Positions 10,228 to 20,282 of a DNA stretch of 22,759 nucleotides are shown one piece after another; position 1 is the first letter of the stretch; the number at the start of each line of letters is the position of its first letter. Position numbers and translations under genes: made by a program. This DNA is from Micractinium sp. NFX-FRZ (Eukaryota > Chlorophyta > Trebouxiophyceae > Chlorellales > Chlorellaceae), in contig JAPTJF010000662.1 of the NCBI GenBank assembly GCA_029339195.1, positions 1-22,759 on the forward strand. Reading direction: 5' to 3'. Under the pieces are notes generated by a model. It saw only the letters and a program-made list of their open reading frames with translations, made no database searches and was not told the origin of the DNA.

Positions 10228-10232
10228 TTACA
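10228..10232 (-). promoter_or_regulatory. TGTAA poly(A) signal candidate (distal) for the GINT1-like gene
   Basis: Minus-strand TGTAA about 445 bases past the proposed stop at 10677. It is an alternative to the proximal copy at 10667-10671. Confidence 0.35.
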
Positions 10233-10666
10233 ATTGCAAGCCTGCACTATTACAAGGCCGTCAAGTCATCTAGATCTACCTGTCGTGAAAACTGGCAAGG
10301 GGGCGGCCCATCGCGAGATGTGCCTGCCGCTCCCCAAGTACCAGCGCTTTCATGTCACGCGCTGAACCCCAACCTATTGCACCGTCCCTATTACGGCACC
10401 CGGTGCATGTACAAGTGGCCACATCATTGCTGCACTGTGTTCGCCTAGCTTCTCCGGAAGTCACTCCGTACCATGGTACTGGCCAGTCAACCCATTTGCG
10501 TGCACTCGTGTCCTGCCCAAAGCGCCGGCAGGGAGTTGTGCCCTTCCTTTCTCACCCGTCCACGCACGCCAGCCGCCAGTCTCTCACACAATTGGGTCCT
10601 CTTGGGAGCAGGCCTGTGCTGAATAATGCGTGACCCACTCACAGCAGATCGGCGCACAGCCGCAAT

Positions 10667-10671
10667 TTACA
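10667..10671 (-). promoter_or_regulatory. TGTAA poly(A) signal candidate (proximal) for the GINT1-like gene
   Basis: Minus-strand TGTAA only five bases after the proposed stop codon. It would give a very short 3' UTR, so the distal copy may be the one used. Confidence 0.35.
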
Positions 10672-10676
10672 GGCGA

Positions 10677-13600
10677 TCAGTGAGTGAGCGCATGAGCAGG
10701 GGCAATTGTTGCCGATGCCAGCCAACCGGTGCCCACTGACGCACGCTGCGCCATGCCGTTCTGATGCTGGCACCAACCAAAGCGTGCAGCAGGGCGAGGC
10801 ATGCAAGTACACCACCTGCATTGCTGCTGCAGACACAGAGCTGATGCGCATACACCCCGCCTGGCCCTTCGGCTGCTGCAATGGTGCCGTGCACCTGCCT
10901 TGCTGCCGGCAACGTGGCACCATACCAGCAAGGCTGCTTGGCGCTTGGCAGTGCCAGAACCAAGGCCCAGCTCTGGGCTACTGCTGCTGCGCGCTGCACC
11001 CCGGATGCTGCTGCTGCCCGACCCACCGCTTTCCCATCTGCTGCTGCCGCTGCCACTGCCGGCTCCCAGCCTGCCTGGCAGCCCCTGCGGCGGCAGCTGC
11101 AGCAGCGCCGCCCGCTTGCCTGGGCCCCCGCTGCCGCTGCTGTCTGTGCCGCGGAAGTGGTGACTCCAAAGGGCCGCCCACCGGGGCCGAGCCCATGCTG
11201 CCAGCGCGGCCGCCCACATGAAGCCCAGCCATGCAGCGCTGCAGGCGCAGGGCACAAAGGGAGACACCAGAAGGGAAGCACAGGCACGGTTTGGCCCGCA
11301 TTGCGAGACCGCACATTATTAAAGCATTGGAGGCAGAGGCGCTCTCGACTACACGCTTGCGCTCAGCCGCTGCGGGTCCCCAGGTCCCAAGTGATAGGAC
11401 CTCTGGCAACCAGCAATGGCAGGGTGCTGGCAGGCAGAGGCCCCGGCAAAAAGCGAGTCTGACCAGCACGCCCACTCGCCTCAGCTGTCCCAGGCAGGGC
11501 ACGACACTATGCAGACCCCCAAGGGCAACCACAAGGCAAGGCACTGCTCCCCGGCAAGGCGCTGCTCACTCGCGAATGAGACGGCCGCTGATGGGGGCGC
11601 TCCGCTGGCAGTCGCCGTCGGCCACCGCCAGCCAGCTGCCATCTGGAAGCTGCAGGCAGGCAGGCGGGAAGGGTGAAGTGGAACGCAAAACCCCTGGCTG
11701 CCAAACCCGCCCGTTGCACCCAGCTGAAGAGAGAAACAACCAACTGCAACAATGCACATACCCCGCCCGCCTCACCCAACAAAGGGCAAATGCAACACTA
11801 CATACAACCAAATGCAACACTACATACGCACCCCACCTGCTGGGCATCCAGGTGATGGAACCGCGCGCTGCTCCAGCCCTGGCGGTCAAACCGCAGCGGC
11901 ACGCGCGCCTGGCGGAAGGCGGTTGGGGTCAGCTCCTCAATACGGTACGCCACCAGCTGCAGTACCAGGCAGTACCGCAAAAGGGTTGCCAGCAGTGCTG
12001 GACAAGTGCAGTCAGTGGTGAGCAGGCGGGGTGCGGCGCCTCGACGTGGTACGCTGCCAGCTGCAGTACCAGGCAGTACCCAGGGTAGTGGGCAGGTGTG
12101 CGAGCTTCCAGGCGAGGGAAGCAGGTAGGTGCAACTGGGGGGAGCCAGGCAGGAGGGGGGTCAAGCAAAGCAAGGATCGCACAAACACCATCACCTGGGC
12201 ATAGTTGCAGCAGGGCGGCGGGCGCCCCGGCTCCTGCCTCATCTCCCAGCCCGCCTGCCTGCCTTGCCTCCCAGCCAGCATACCCAGAGAGCAAGGCATG
12301 CGCGCCCCGCCCTCTCCTGCCTTCCAGCCACGAGCTCGCCTCGAGTCCCCGGCCTGCTGGGAGGGTGCCCCCCCCACAGGGGGTCACGAGCAGCACCCAC
12401 ATGCCCGCCCCACGCACCTTGTGCCCATACGTCTCCCCACAGTCCTGCCCAAAGCGGTACAGCTGCCCCTCATGTACCGCCAGCCGCCCCCCCATGCGCG
12501 CCCCCGAGGCGCGGCCCCGCCGGTGCACCGGGCTGAGCGGGTGGGGCTGCCAGGGGCCCAGGGGGGAGCCTGCATGGAACAGCTCCAGGTCAAAGGGGGA
12601 GTGCTGCAGGGGGCCAGCGGGAGGGTCACGTAACAAGCTCTCAAAAGTAAAAAGGAAGGTGCTGCCAGGGGATTGGCGGGATGTGGTCGTCGGAAAGCAG
12701 CTTAGGATAATGGGGGAGTGCGGCATTGGGGGCAATGGCAGTGGGGAGCTCGGGAGAATTTGCGGCCCTGCCACAGCACAGCACGGCACAGCACCATACT
12801 GCACCCACGCAGCCTAGCGCAGCACAGCGCCAGGGCACACTCTTTGGCGGCCAGCCGTGCTCACCACATCCGCGGTGAACATCCACCAGCGCCCCTGCCA
12901 CTGCACCAGCGAGGTGTCTATGAGCGGGCGGGGCAGCAGCAGCGAGTGCAGGCGCCAGGCGAGCGGGAAGCGGTCCGCCACGTACAGCCGCAGGCCGCCG
13001 GATGCGTGGCCCTCAGGCAGCAGGTACATCTGTGGGTGAAGGTCACAGTCAAATCAGGGAGGAGGCAGAGAGTGGGTGTGAGCACATGTCAGACAGGGCT
13101 GCAGAGTCGTCAGCAGGGGGCGGCAGCGCTGTGGGGCCGCTGCCCGCGCACTGCATCCCCCCCCGGCCCTCATGCACCTGCCTTGCCTGCCTGCCTGCCT
13201 GCCCACCACCCGCCTGGAGGCCAGGGCTTCTGCAGCAGACCCCCGCTGTGGACCCCTCCCCCACCCACCCACCCTGGCGACGCGCCTCATCACCCACCCA
13301 CCTGGCCTTGCCACTCAAACACAAAGGGGTAGCTGAGGTGCCAGGGTTCATCCAGGGCCAGGCCCAGGAAGTGCCAGCTGGCGCCCCCATCTGTGCTGCG
13401 GGACACGCCGATGTCGCCTGAACAGCACAGAGGCGGGGCAGGCACGGGCACAGTGCGCATGAGTGGGCGGGTGGGCGGATGGCAGGCAGGGCAGGAGGGG
13501 CAGGGCGGCGCAGGGCGGGGCAGGGCAGGGCAGGGTCGCACTCGGGCCAGCCAGCTTCACACGGTTGAGCATTGGCCCCTGCATAATGAAGGGTAAGCTT

Positions 13601-14460
13601 GTGAGAGGTGGGGTCGGCTTGGACCGCGATAAGAGACGCCAACCAGGGGCTCTTCCGTGCTAGTGGGCACAGGAAAACACTTCAAGGGCCCTCACTCACA
13701 ATGCTGTCCGATATGCTCAATCGGTGATGTCGAAGCAACTTGAACAACAACAATGCACGGTGCACGGCAACTCCCAGGCATGCCCGCACAAACCCCGCAC
13801 TGGCGGTGGGACAGGCGCACCCTCCCCGTCCCCGCCCGCCCGCCCCCCCCTTACCCTGCATGTTTGGGTTGCTCTTGGTCTCAAAAAAGATGTGCATCTC
13901 TGATATGCTGCCACTGCCGTTCCCCTGGCTACCATCTGCGCTGCCATTGCCGCTGCCCAGCCACAGGAAGGGATCTGCCACAAAATTTGAGGGCGGGTGG
14001 GCCACGCTGGCGCACGTCAGCACCGGGTTGGTCGGGCCTGCAGCGGCAGCGATGGGGCTGCTGGGGCCTTTGGGGCCACCCCGTCGCCCGGCCTGCGACG
14101 CTGCCTGCTGCCTCTCAGGCACGGGGACGAGCTCCAGCGGCGACGGGCCTTGAAAGAGGCCAATGGCCCAAGACCCCTGTATGTGCAGGCGGTCGTGCGG
14201 GCAGGCGGGGCGGCGGGCGGTCAGCGGCAGCCGGCGGCGGCACTGCTTGGGTCCCGGTGCACGGCACGTTGATCATGTGTATTTGCCAACCAAATACACA
14301 CACTTGTGTATTTGGTTGCAGGGCGAGGGCGAGGCACTCTGCTCACCTCGTTGTCAGGCCTGCAGGGGCCAGTGGCCCGCAGCAGCGGCACCACCACGCT
14401 CAGCGCATCCAGCACCAACCAGGTGGATGCCAGGAGCAGCGCCAGCGTTGGGAGGCGCAT
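10677..14460 (-). CDS. GINT1-like membrane protein (GINT1 N-terminal domain, no GT64 domain seen)
   Basis: Eight exons join in phase on the minus strand: 14460-14347, 14176-13855, 13417-13302, 13029-12865, 12639-12418, 11956-11837, 11649-11570 and 11238-10677 (566 residues). Residues 1-38 form a signal anchor (MRLPTLALLLASTWLVLDAL). Residues 39-379 match the N-terminal domain of plant glucosamine inositolphosphorylceramide transferase 1, a five-bladed-propeller-like fold. The markers in order are WAIGLFQGPSPLEL, NFVADPFLWL, GDIGVSRSTDGGASW, WHLSYPFVFEWQGQMYLLPE, WWMFTADV, GSPLGPWQPHPLSPV, GARMGGRLAV, YRFGQDCGETYGHK, ARFHHLDAQQ and WLAVADGD. A Trp-rich hydrophobic stretch follows (about 381-404, in the last exon). 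From memory, plant GINT1 also has a membrane segment here before its GT64 catalytic domain. In this gene the tail is Ser/Gly/Arg-rich, with no GT64 motif. If the last splice is not used, the protein stops at 11566. Probable site is Golgi or another endomembrane; the activity is unproven. Confidence 0.85.
11787..11827. repeat. Two-copy 19-bp direct repeat in intron
   Basis: CAAATGCAACACTACATAC occurs at 11787-11805 and 11809-11827. The second copy ends within 10 bases of the exon 6 donor of the GINT1-like gene. Confidence 0.9.
11932..12080 (-). repeat. Duplicated acceptor and exon 6 start of the GINT1-like gene
   Basis: The 45 bases across the exon 6 acceptor (11976-11932) recur 104 bp upstream in the intron (12080-12036), with about seven differences. 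The 20 bases before the splice site are identical. The real exon reads LVAYRIEELTP and the copy reads LAAYHVEAPHP. The distance is not a multiple of three, so use of the copy would shift the frame. Confidence 0.85.
14287..14318. other. 14-bp perfect hairpin with 4-nt loop in intron 1
   Basis: The left arm is 14287-14300 (CAACCAAATACACA), the loop is CACT, and the right arm is 14305-14318. It is AT-rich against the GC-rich surroundings and lies about 30 bases inside intron 1 of the GINT1-like gene. It could be a remnant of a small inverted-repeat element or a small-RNA precursor stem; neither is shown. Confidence 0.9.
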
Positions 14461-14865
14461 ACGGTAGCCCTGCGCGCACCCGGGCTCTTCCCAAGCTCTA
14501 GGAGCCGCCTAATGGCGCCAGAACAAGCAGTCGGAAGCAAGCATGTTGAGAGGGTGCAGACCGCAATGGAATGCAACACTGCACGACTGAGTTGGCGCCA
14601 GAGCAAGCAGCACCGCCGCCTCAGCGCGTCAACAGCCTGAAACATCAAATTCAGACTGCTCCACTGTCTCCCCTCCAGTCCCCTCCTCCCCCCCGCCCGC
14701 CCGCACTCCCACCTCACTCTTGGCCCCAGTGAACCCCACGTCCTGCTGGTTAGAGCTTGCGCAAGACCGTCCACGTGTAACAACAAGGCAGCAACAGCCC
14801 GACCTGCGGCAGCACCATTTCGTTCACCCCTTCATCCACCTTGGCATGAGAACTTCCGGGCATTG

Positions 14866-14888
14866 CTCACAAGTTACAAGCTTGTGAG
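14866..14888 (-). promoter_or_regulatory. Hairpin with TGTAA in its loop, poly(A) signal candidate
   Basis: On the minus strand CTCACAAG, loop CTTGTAA, CTTGTGAG make an 8-bp stem whose loop carries TGTAA (14878-14874). It sits at the end of the C-rich stretch that follows the helical-protein gene, about 1.65 kb past that stop. Confidence 0.45.
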
Positions 14889-16364
14889 AGTGGGTGCAAA
14901 GGGGTGAAGGCGCTCGGAGCGGCCGGTGTGTTGGGGTGGGTGGTGCTGTGCGGCGGGGCGGGTGGGTGGCCCGGGAAAGGCATGTCTTTTGGGGCGCCGG
15001 GTTCTGGGGGTCGGCAGGAAGAGAGCGAGCTTGGCAGTGGCGGCAGGGATGACTGGCGGGGGAGAGGGCATAATGGACGTGCGTTGGCATGAAAGGGAGG
15101 GCAGGCAGCGGAGCGGGCGAGTGGGATCATCAAAGAGGGCCGATGAAGAGCGGGGTTCGCGATGCAGCAGGGAGGGTAGGGCAAGGTAAGGTAGGGCAGG
15201 GTATGGGAGCGGAGAGAACGCGGGGAAAAGACGCGGCTGAGACAGGCTGGCTGGCTGGCGGGTCGGATGGCGTGGCGTGGCATCAGGGGGTGATGGCAGC
15301 GGGGCGCCGTGCAAAAGGGGACCAAGAAGAGGAAGAGCAGAGCTGACTTGAGAGGCAGGGGGTGGTGGTATGGAATTGGGATCGGGGGGGCGTGGCATCA
15401 GGGGGCGGTAGCAAGCGGTGCAGCAGTGAAGGCAGCGCCAGGGCTGCGAACATTTCGGCAGGCAATGGTGTGAGCGGGCAGGGCCAGGGAAGAAGGGGTA
15501 GGGTAGGGGTAGGGGGGATTTGGTGCAAGCAGGATAGGCAGGCCCGGGCAGAGTGTTGGGGCGGGGGAAAAGGGGCCTGGGGAATCGTTGGGCTGGGCTG
15601 GGAACGGCACGTACGTTGGGTGGTCGCCTTGGCGAAGGCAGAAGGACAGGAGGGGGACTGGTCGGTTGGTCGGGCCAACGGCGGAGGGGCAGACCGGTTG
15701 TGGGGGGCATCAGTAGGGTGAGCGAGCGAGGTGGAGGCAACGGTAGGCTGCCTCTCCAGGGAACGAGAGGGGTTAGGGTGGTGCTTGGCTGGCTGGCTGG
15801 GCTGGCAACAGGGAAGGGCAGGCAGAGGGGGGGGATGCAGAAGGAGGGGGCCAAAAAAGGGGGGAGGGCACAACAGGGCATATTATTCCGGTGCGGCGGG
15901 CCCGCGCAAAAGGAGGCAGGCGGGCGGGCAGGCGGCAGGCGTGAGGTGGGGCGGATGCACGTGCACCAAATAGGTGTCAGCGAGCAAGGGCGGAGGGAGG
16001 GAGGGCCGGCAGGGCGGGCAGCAGGCGGGGGGAAAAAGCCAGGGGCGCTCAAAACGAAACGCTGGGGTGGTCAATCAGAAGAGGGGTGCGGGCCGCCCCC
16101 CTGAGAAAGGGGAGCACAGGGGCGGCCTGGCGTCGCTCGCTGGGAAGAAACCGCCGGTGGGTGCGTTGGGAATACAGGGCGGGATAAGGTACAAAATCGG
16201 CGCGAGGCGGCGCAGAGAGAGCGCATTGTAGGGTGGCACACCCCACACTGGGGCGGCAGACGGCCCGCACGCTGCCCCCGCGGGTCGCGCGGGGCGGGCA
16301 GGGCGGGCGGGACGGCGGCGCAGCTATGGGCGCGGCGTGACCGATCGCAGAGCGCGGATTGGAT

Positions 16365-16383
16365 GGGTGGGTGGGTGGGTGGG
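16365..16383 (+). other. G-quadruplex-type (GGGT)n tract
   Basis: Five GGG runs separated by single T make a textbook G4-forming pattern on the plus strand. On the transcribed sense of the neighbouring minus-strand gene it would read as (CCCA)n, about 145 bases after the stop codon. Confidence 0.8.
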
Positions 16384-16526
16384 AAAAAGCAGAAGGCACC
16401 AAAATAGGCGCGGCGGGCCCGGTAGCGGGGGGCCGCACCACGCCTGTGCAATCGCAGCGTCTAAAGCGGCGGCTCTGTAGCGGCGCCTCCACAGCGCCGG
16501 GCCGGCAGAGTCGCAGCCTGCCGCGC

Positions 16527-19257
16527 TCACAGAAAGGCGGAGATGGGGATGCCGGCGGCGGCGTCTGCTGACGTGGCGGGCGCGGGTCCCTCTGCAAACG
16601 CCAGGATCTGGTTGCCTGTCGCCACGCGGGCCTGCGCTTTCCACCCCGCCACCTTGCCCTCCAGCTCAGCACCCAGCCGGGGGTTGAGGTTGCGGGCAGA
16701 GGCGAGGGCGGCGGCGATCAGCGCGGCGCCGGCGGGCGGGGAGAGCTCGCCCACCGCCTGGCGGCGCACGCCCTCCTGGGCGGCGCCCTCCAGCAGGGGG
16801 AGGACGCACTGGTACACGGGCCATGGGAAGGCGGCCAGCGAGGCGGCGACTGCAGGCAGAGCAAGCAAGGCGGGGGAGGGAGGGAGGGCAGGAGGGGGGA
16901 TGGCATGAGAGGCGAGCTGCAGGGGTGGTGCACTGGTCAGCATGCAAAGGGAAGGAAGCCAGCGCCGTGTGCCGCCCACCCCCTTGTCCACAACACCCTC
17001 CACAACACCGCCTGCTCTTTGTGCCAACCAGAGCACTCACCAGAGGCCAGGTGGCGGGCGGCCAGGTCCTGCAGGTCCGAGGCCAGCAGGCCGCCGCAGA
17101 TGTCGGCCACGTCGTAGGCGCAGGGGCGGTAGCGCGGCTGCGCCACGCGCAGCGCCGCCATGGCAGCCAGCAGGCGGGACAGCTCCTGCGAGACACGGGT
17201 GCAGTTGGGAACACGTTGGAAGCCGGGCAGGCAGGCGCAAGGCAGGGCTGCGCAGCACCCGGGGCGGCGCTGCCGCTGCCTCTGGTGCTGCACCTGGTGG
17301 GGCCGCAGCGCGAGCTGCATGCGGCACACAGTGCTGTGCATGGCCGGCAGCTGGCGGGGCGGCTTGCACTGCAGCCCGTTCAACCATGCTGCCCCCCGTG
17401 CTGCTCGAGCCCAGGGTCCTCCTGCCCACCAGGGAGGGCTGCACGCCCCACGGCCTCTGCCCCCGCCTGGCAGTTACAAATGGTCAGTGCCCCCGTCTCA
17501 CCGGGGGCGAGAAGCGGCCGCGCTTGAGGTGCTCGCGCAGCGCGTGCCCAAAGGGCGGGCAGTGCATGGGGGAGGCGCCCATGCGGGCCCACGACTCAAA
17601 GATGGCCAGCACCACCTGCGGCACGAAAAAGGGGGGCAGTCAGGTGCTGAAAGGGTACAAGGACGTTGCTTGGCCAGGGCAGGGGAAGACGGCACCAGGG
17701 TACGGTCGACGGTGTGCTGCTCCTGCGGGTCCTAAATTCACAACACACGCTGCAGCAGCAACTGACACTTGCGGCGTACTCTGCCCTTTATGCAGCTCCA
17801 CCTCCGCCCCGCGCCCCCTCCACTTGAGCACGCACCAACACAGCAGCAGCCATCCCCTCGAGTGCTCCCACCTGCGGCGTGCCCTGCTCCGCCGCCACGT
17901 TTTGAACACTGCAGACAAAGCAAAAGCAACCACACCAAACACACTAACAGCACCCTCCGGTGCTCCCACCTGCGGCGTGATCTGCTCCGTGTGCAGCTCC
18001 ACCGCCGCCTCCAGCGTCACTTGCAGGTGCAGGAAGAAGTGGCGGAAGGGGCCGCGCAGGCCCTCGTCCGCGCCATAACCCATGCGGCTCACAATCTGCG
18101 GCGGGTCGGGGTGGGCGGGTTCACGGGGGCGCGGCGGGCGGGCGGCGAGGCTGGTTGGTTGTGCGGTGGGTTGCGGCAGGGGCGCATGACCAGGCAGGCG
18201 GGAACCGACTACCGTGCGCACGCTGGTGGGAGCAGCGGCGGGCCCCTGCCACTGCCGCTGCAGCCCTGCCAAGCCAAGACCTTTCAAACACTCAAAAGGG
18301 CACGCCCTCACTCAGGCAAGCCAAGCAAACCAGGGCGCACCTGCAGCAGCAGCACGGCGGGGGCGGGCCCCAGGTCGGGCCGCTCCCGCGCCAGCTCAAG
18401 CGAGCGCTCCAGGAAAGCTGAGAACTCGGGGCAGTAGGCCAGGGGGGAGGGGCAGGCGGCGGGGTTGGAGGGGCAGGCGGCGCAGGTGTTGGCGACGTGG
18501 CCGTCCACCGCGGCCAGCGCGGCTGCTAGCGTGTCCTCCGTCAGCGACTCCAGGCTCAGCAGGCGGAAGAGGCCGCGCTCCTGCGGCAGGGGCGAGGGGG
18601 TAAGGGGAGAGGAGGGCAGGGGGTGTTGAAGCAGCAGGGGAGGAGTTGAGTCAGCCGGCACGTCGCCAGGATTCGGGATTGCGGCGTGCGGGACCGCCTT
18701 GGGAGGCCGCCGGGGGGGACGACAAGGCAGCAGCAGCGGGGACGCGCCGACGGATGGGAAAGGGAAGGGCATGGCTTCAATGTCCCGTGCAGCGCGGCAC
18801 ACATGAGGGAAGCGTGCCACCAAAATATCCATGTGAGTAGAATCGGTGCGGTCCAAAGCGGCCCCTGTAGAACCTTCACGCACACGCGCCACGGCGCACC
18901 CACCTGCGGGCCTCGGAAGGACCTGGCGGCGGGTAGAATGCAGCAGGGTGCGCCACCCTGCTCGTGGCATGTGGAGATGAGCAGCTCGACGCACGGGTCT
19001 GCCCTGTCCAACGCTAGGCGGCGCAGCGGCGCCGGCCGCCCCGCCGGGTGGCTGCACTGCCGGGTCTGCGGCACCACTATCGGCCGGGCGGACTGTAGGA
19101 GGCGTTGGGCGGCGCTGCAGGAGGGGCAGTGAGCACCGGAGCGCCTGGGCGGGCGGGTGAGGCAGTTTGCCTTTGGGCAGGGGCCCGCATGCTCGCTGGG
19201 TGGCCGCTGGGCGCGGAAGGACCCTGCGATCCGCCTCGGGCTATCGATAGAGCACAT
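16527..19257 (-). CDS. Ala/Leu-rich probable helical-repeat protein, unidentified
   Basis: Six exons join in phase: 19257-18904, 18580-18341, 18095-17970, 17615-17502, 17185-17041 and 16849-16527 (433 residues). Exons 2-6 look clearly coding. They give runs of amphipathic helix such as LSLESLTEDTLAAALAAV, FSAFLERSLELARERPDL, FRHFFLHLQVTLEAAVEL, VVLAIFESWARMG, ELSRLLAAMAALRVA and CGGLLASDLQDLAARHL. The last exon ends GIPISAFL. The pattern resembles HEAT/ARM-type proteins such as karyopherins, but no diagnostic motif was found and I do not name a family. Exon 1 is uncertain. Its 3' part (ADPCVELLISTCHEQ) reads like protein, but the N-terminus from the ATG at 19257 is low in character, and true first exons may lie elsewhere. 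No signal peptide or membrane segment is seen. Confidence 0.6.
17769..18002 (-). repeat. Three spaced copies of an exon 3/intron 3 junction
   Basis: The exon 3 end with its donor (boundary at 17970) recurs twice in the following intron, at boundaries 17872 and about 17769, so spaced 98 and 101-103 bp. The first two share CGGAGCAGnnCACGCCGCAG|GTGGGAGCAC. The third shares the upstream part GTGGAGCTGCA and ACGCCGCA but has AGTG in place of GGTG. Confidence 0.8.
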
Positions 19258-20282
19258 ACAAGCCAGCAAGAACGGCAAACAACGAGCGCGCCGCACCTCA
19301 TGGCTCTGACTGCCGCGGTGCTAGAGGCGGGCGCTAGGCGCTGATAATGAAATGAGACGCTGGTGCAGACGCCGCCAACCTGGTGAGGGGCGCAGACGAA
19401 ACTCAGAAAGCCTGGGAGGGTCGACTCGCTCTTGCCATTCTAAAGATCTTTGTGAAGGGTTCTTCACTTGTGCCACACCCCCCGAACCCAGCCCAGTCGA
19501 TGGTTTATGAGCTTGTGGGGGCGTAATGGGCGCACCGAGGGGCTGGGCGATCAGCCCCGCGTCTTCCTGCCTGTTCCCGCCGCTGTCGACCGCCACTTCC
19601 CGCCCAACCTGTCCGCCTGCCGCACGTGTTGTACAGCAGGGATCCACTTTGCCTCTCATTTCTGGTGTTGCACTCCTGCTAAAAAGCGCTTAGAGAAGCT
19701 GGCCCAATCTGGCCCAATCTGGCCTAAATCTGGCACTCTGTGTCGAGCTGGTCGCAGGGGTGTGGCCTCCCCCGGTTGCCTGCAGGCACGGCCCCCAAAC
19801 ACAGCACACCCGCACACCGCTCCCACCAGGAATTAGTACATTCAGCTGCTCGTTCATGTTAATGAAAGTGCTCTGACACTTGCACGCGGGCGGACACCGG
19901 CATGAGCAGAGGGGCCATGCCTCCTGAGCTGCATGCCAGGCAAGGGCACGTGGCCTCCCAGTGTCTGCACACCTTCCGCTGCCCTGCAGCCCCGCGCTTG
20001 GTCGAACGACGTTACACCTGGGTTGAGGCTGAGTTCCAGTGGGGGTTCACACGCTTGGCAATCCAGTGCTTCCAAGTCTCAGCGCTGAGAAGGGCACGAC
20101 AGTCGGGAGCTCAGGCCGGGGTGGGCAAAGCCGTGCCTCCCATCATCAGCGCCGGGAGGCAGCATGCGCCCTGCCAGCCTGCCTGCCTGCCATGCCGCCA
20201 CCTCCGTCGCTGGCCCCTGCCTGGCTGCCTCCCCACGCCCATTCGAGCTCCGGCCCTCCTGTGCCCCCTCCCCTCCCCTCCC
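19258..20282. other. Intergenic region between two minus-strand genes
   Basis: No gene is recognised. It should hold the 3' UTR of the PEBP gene (20282 down to about 20000) and the promoter of the helical-protein gene. Bases 19703-19735 carry an imperfect repeat of TGGCCCAATC. First exons of the helical-protein gene could be hidden here. Confidence 0.4.
20012..20016 (-). promoter_or_regulatory. TGTAA poly(A) signal candidate for the PEBP gene
   Basis: Minus-strand TGTAA about 270 bases after the PEBP stop codon, a normal distance for an algal 3' UTR. Confidence 0.5.

Larger units (their letters stand above)
9897..10676. other. Convergent 3' intergenic region
   Basis: This is the space between the 3' ends of the Cys-rich gene (plus) and the GINT1-like gene (minus). 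No gene is recognised. It holds an 11-bp hairpin at 9964-9990 and two minus-strand TGTAA motifs, but no plus-strand TGTAA that I can see. Confidence 0.5.
14461..16526. other. Promoter region of the GINT1-like gene and C-rich 3' region of the next minus-strand gene
   Basis: I see no gene. Bases 14461 to about 14870 should contain the minus-strand promoter of the GINT1-like gene. Bases 14880-16526 are strongly G-rich on the plus strand, so they are C-rich in the sense of the upstream minus-strand gene, as seen 3' of the plus-strand genes. A minus-strand TGTAA ends the stretch. A long open frame on the minus strand (16052-14874) is a composition artefact. Confidence 0.45.

Noticed and set aside
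14874..16052. Open frame of 392 codons on the minus strand, proline-rich
   Set aside because: It lies in a one-sided C-rich block that lacks stop codons for composition reasons. It has no domain character and the other frames are also open.
18760..18840. Possible exon reading MDILVARFPHVCRAARDIEA on the minus strand
   Set aside because: It has no good donor after it, and joining 18904 directly to 18580 keeps the phase. It is kept only as an alternative first exon to test.
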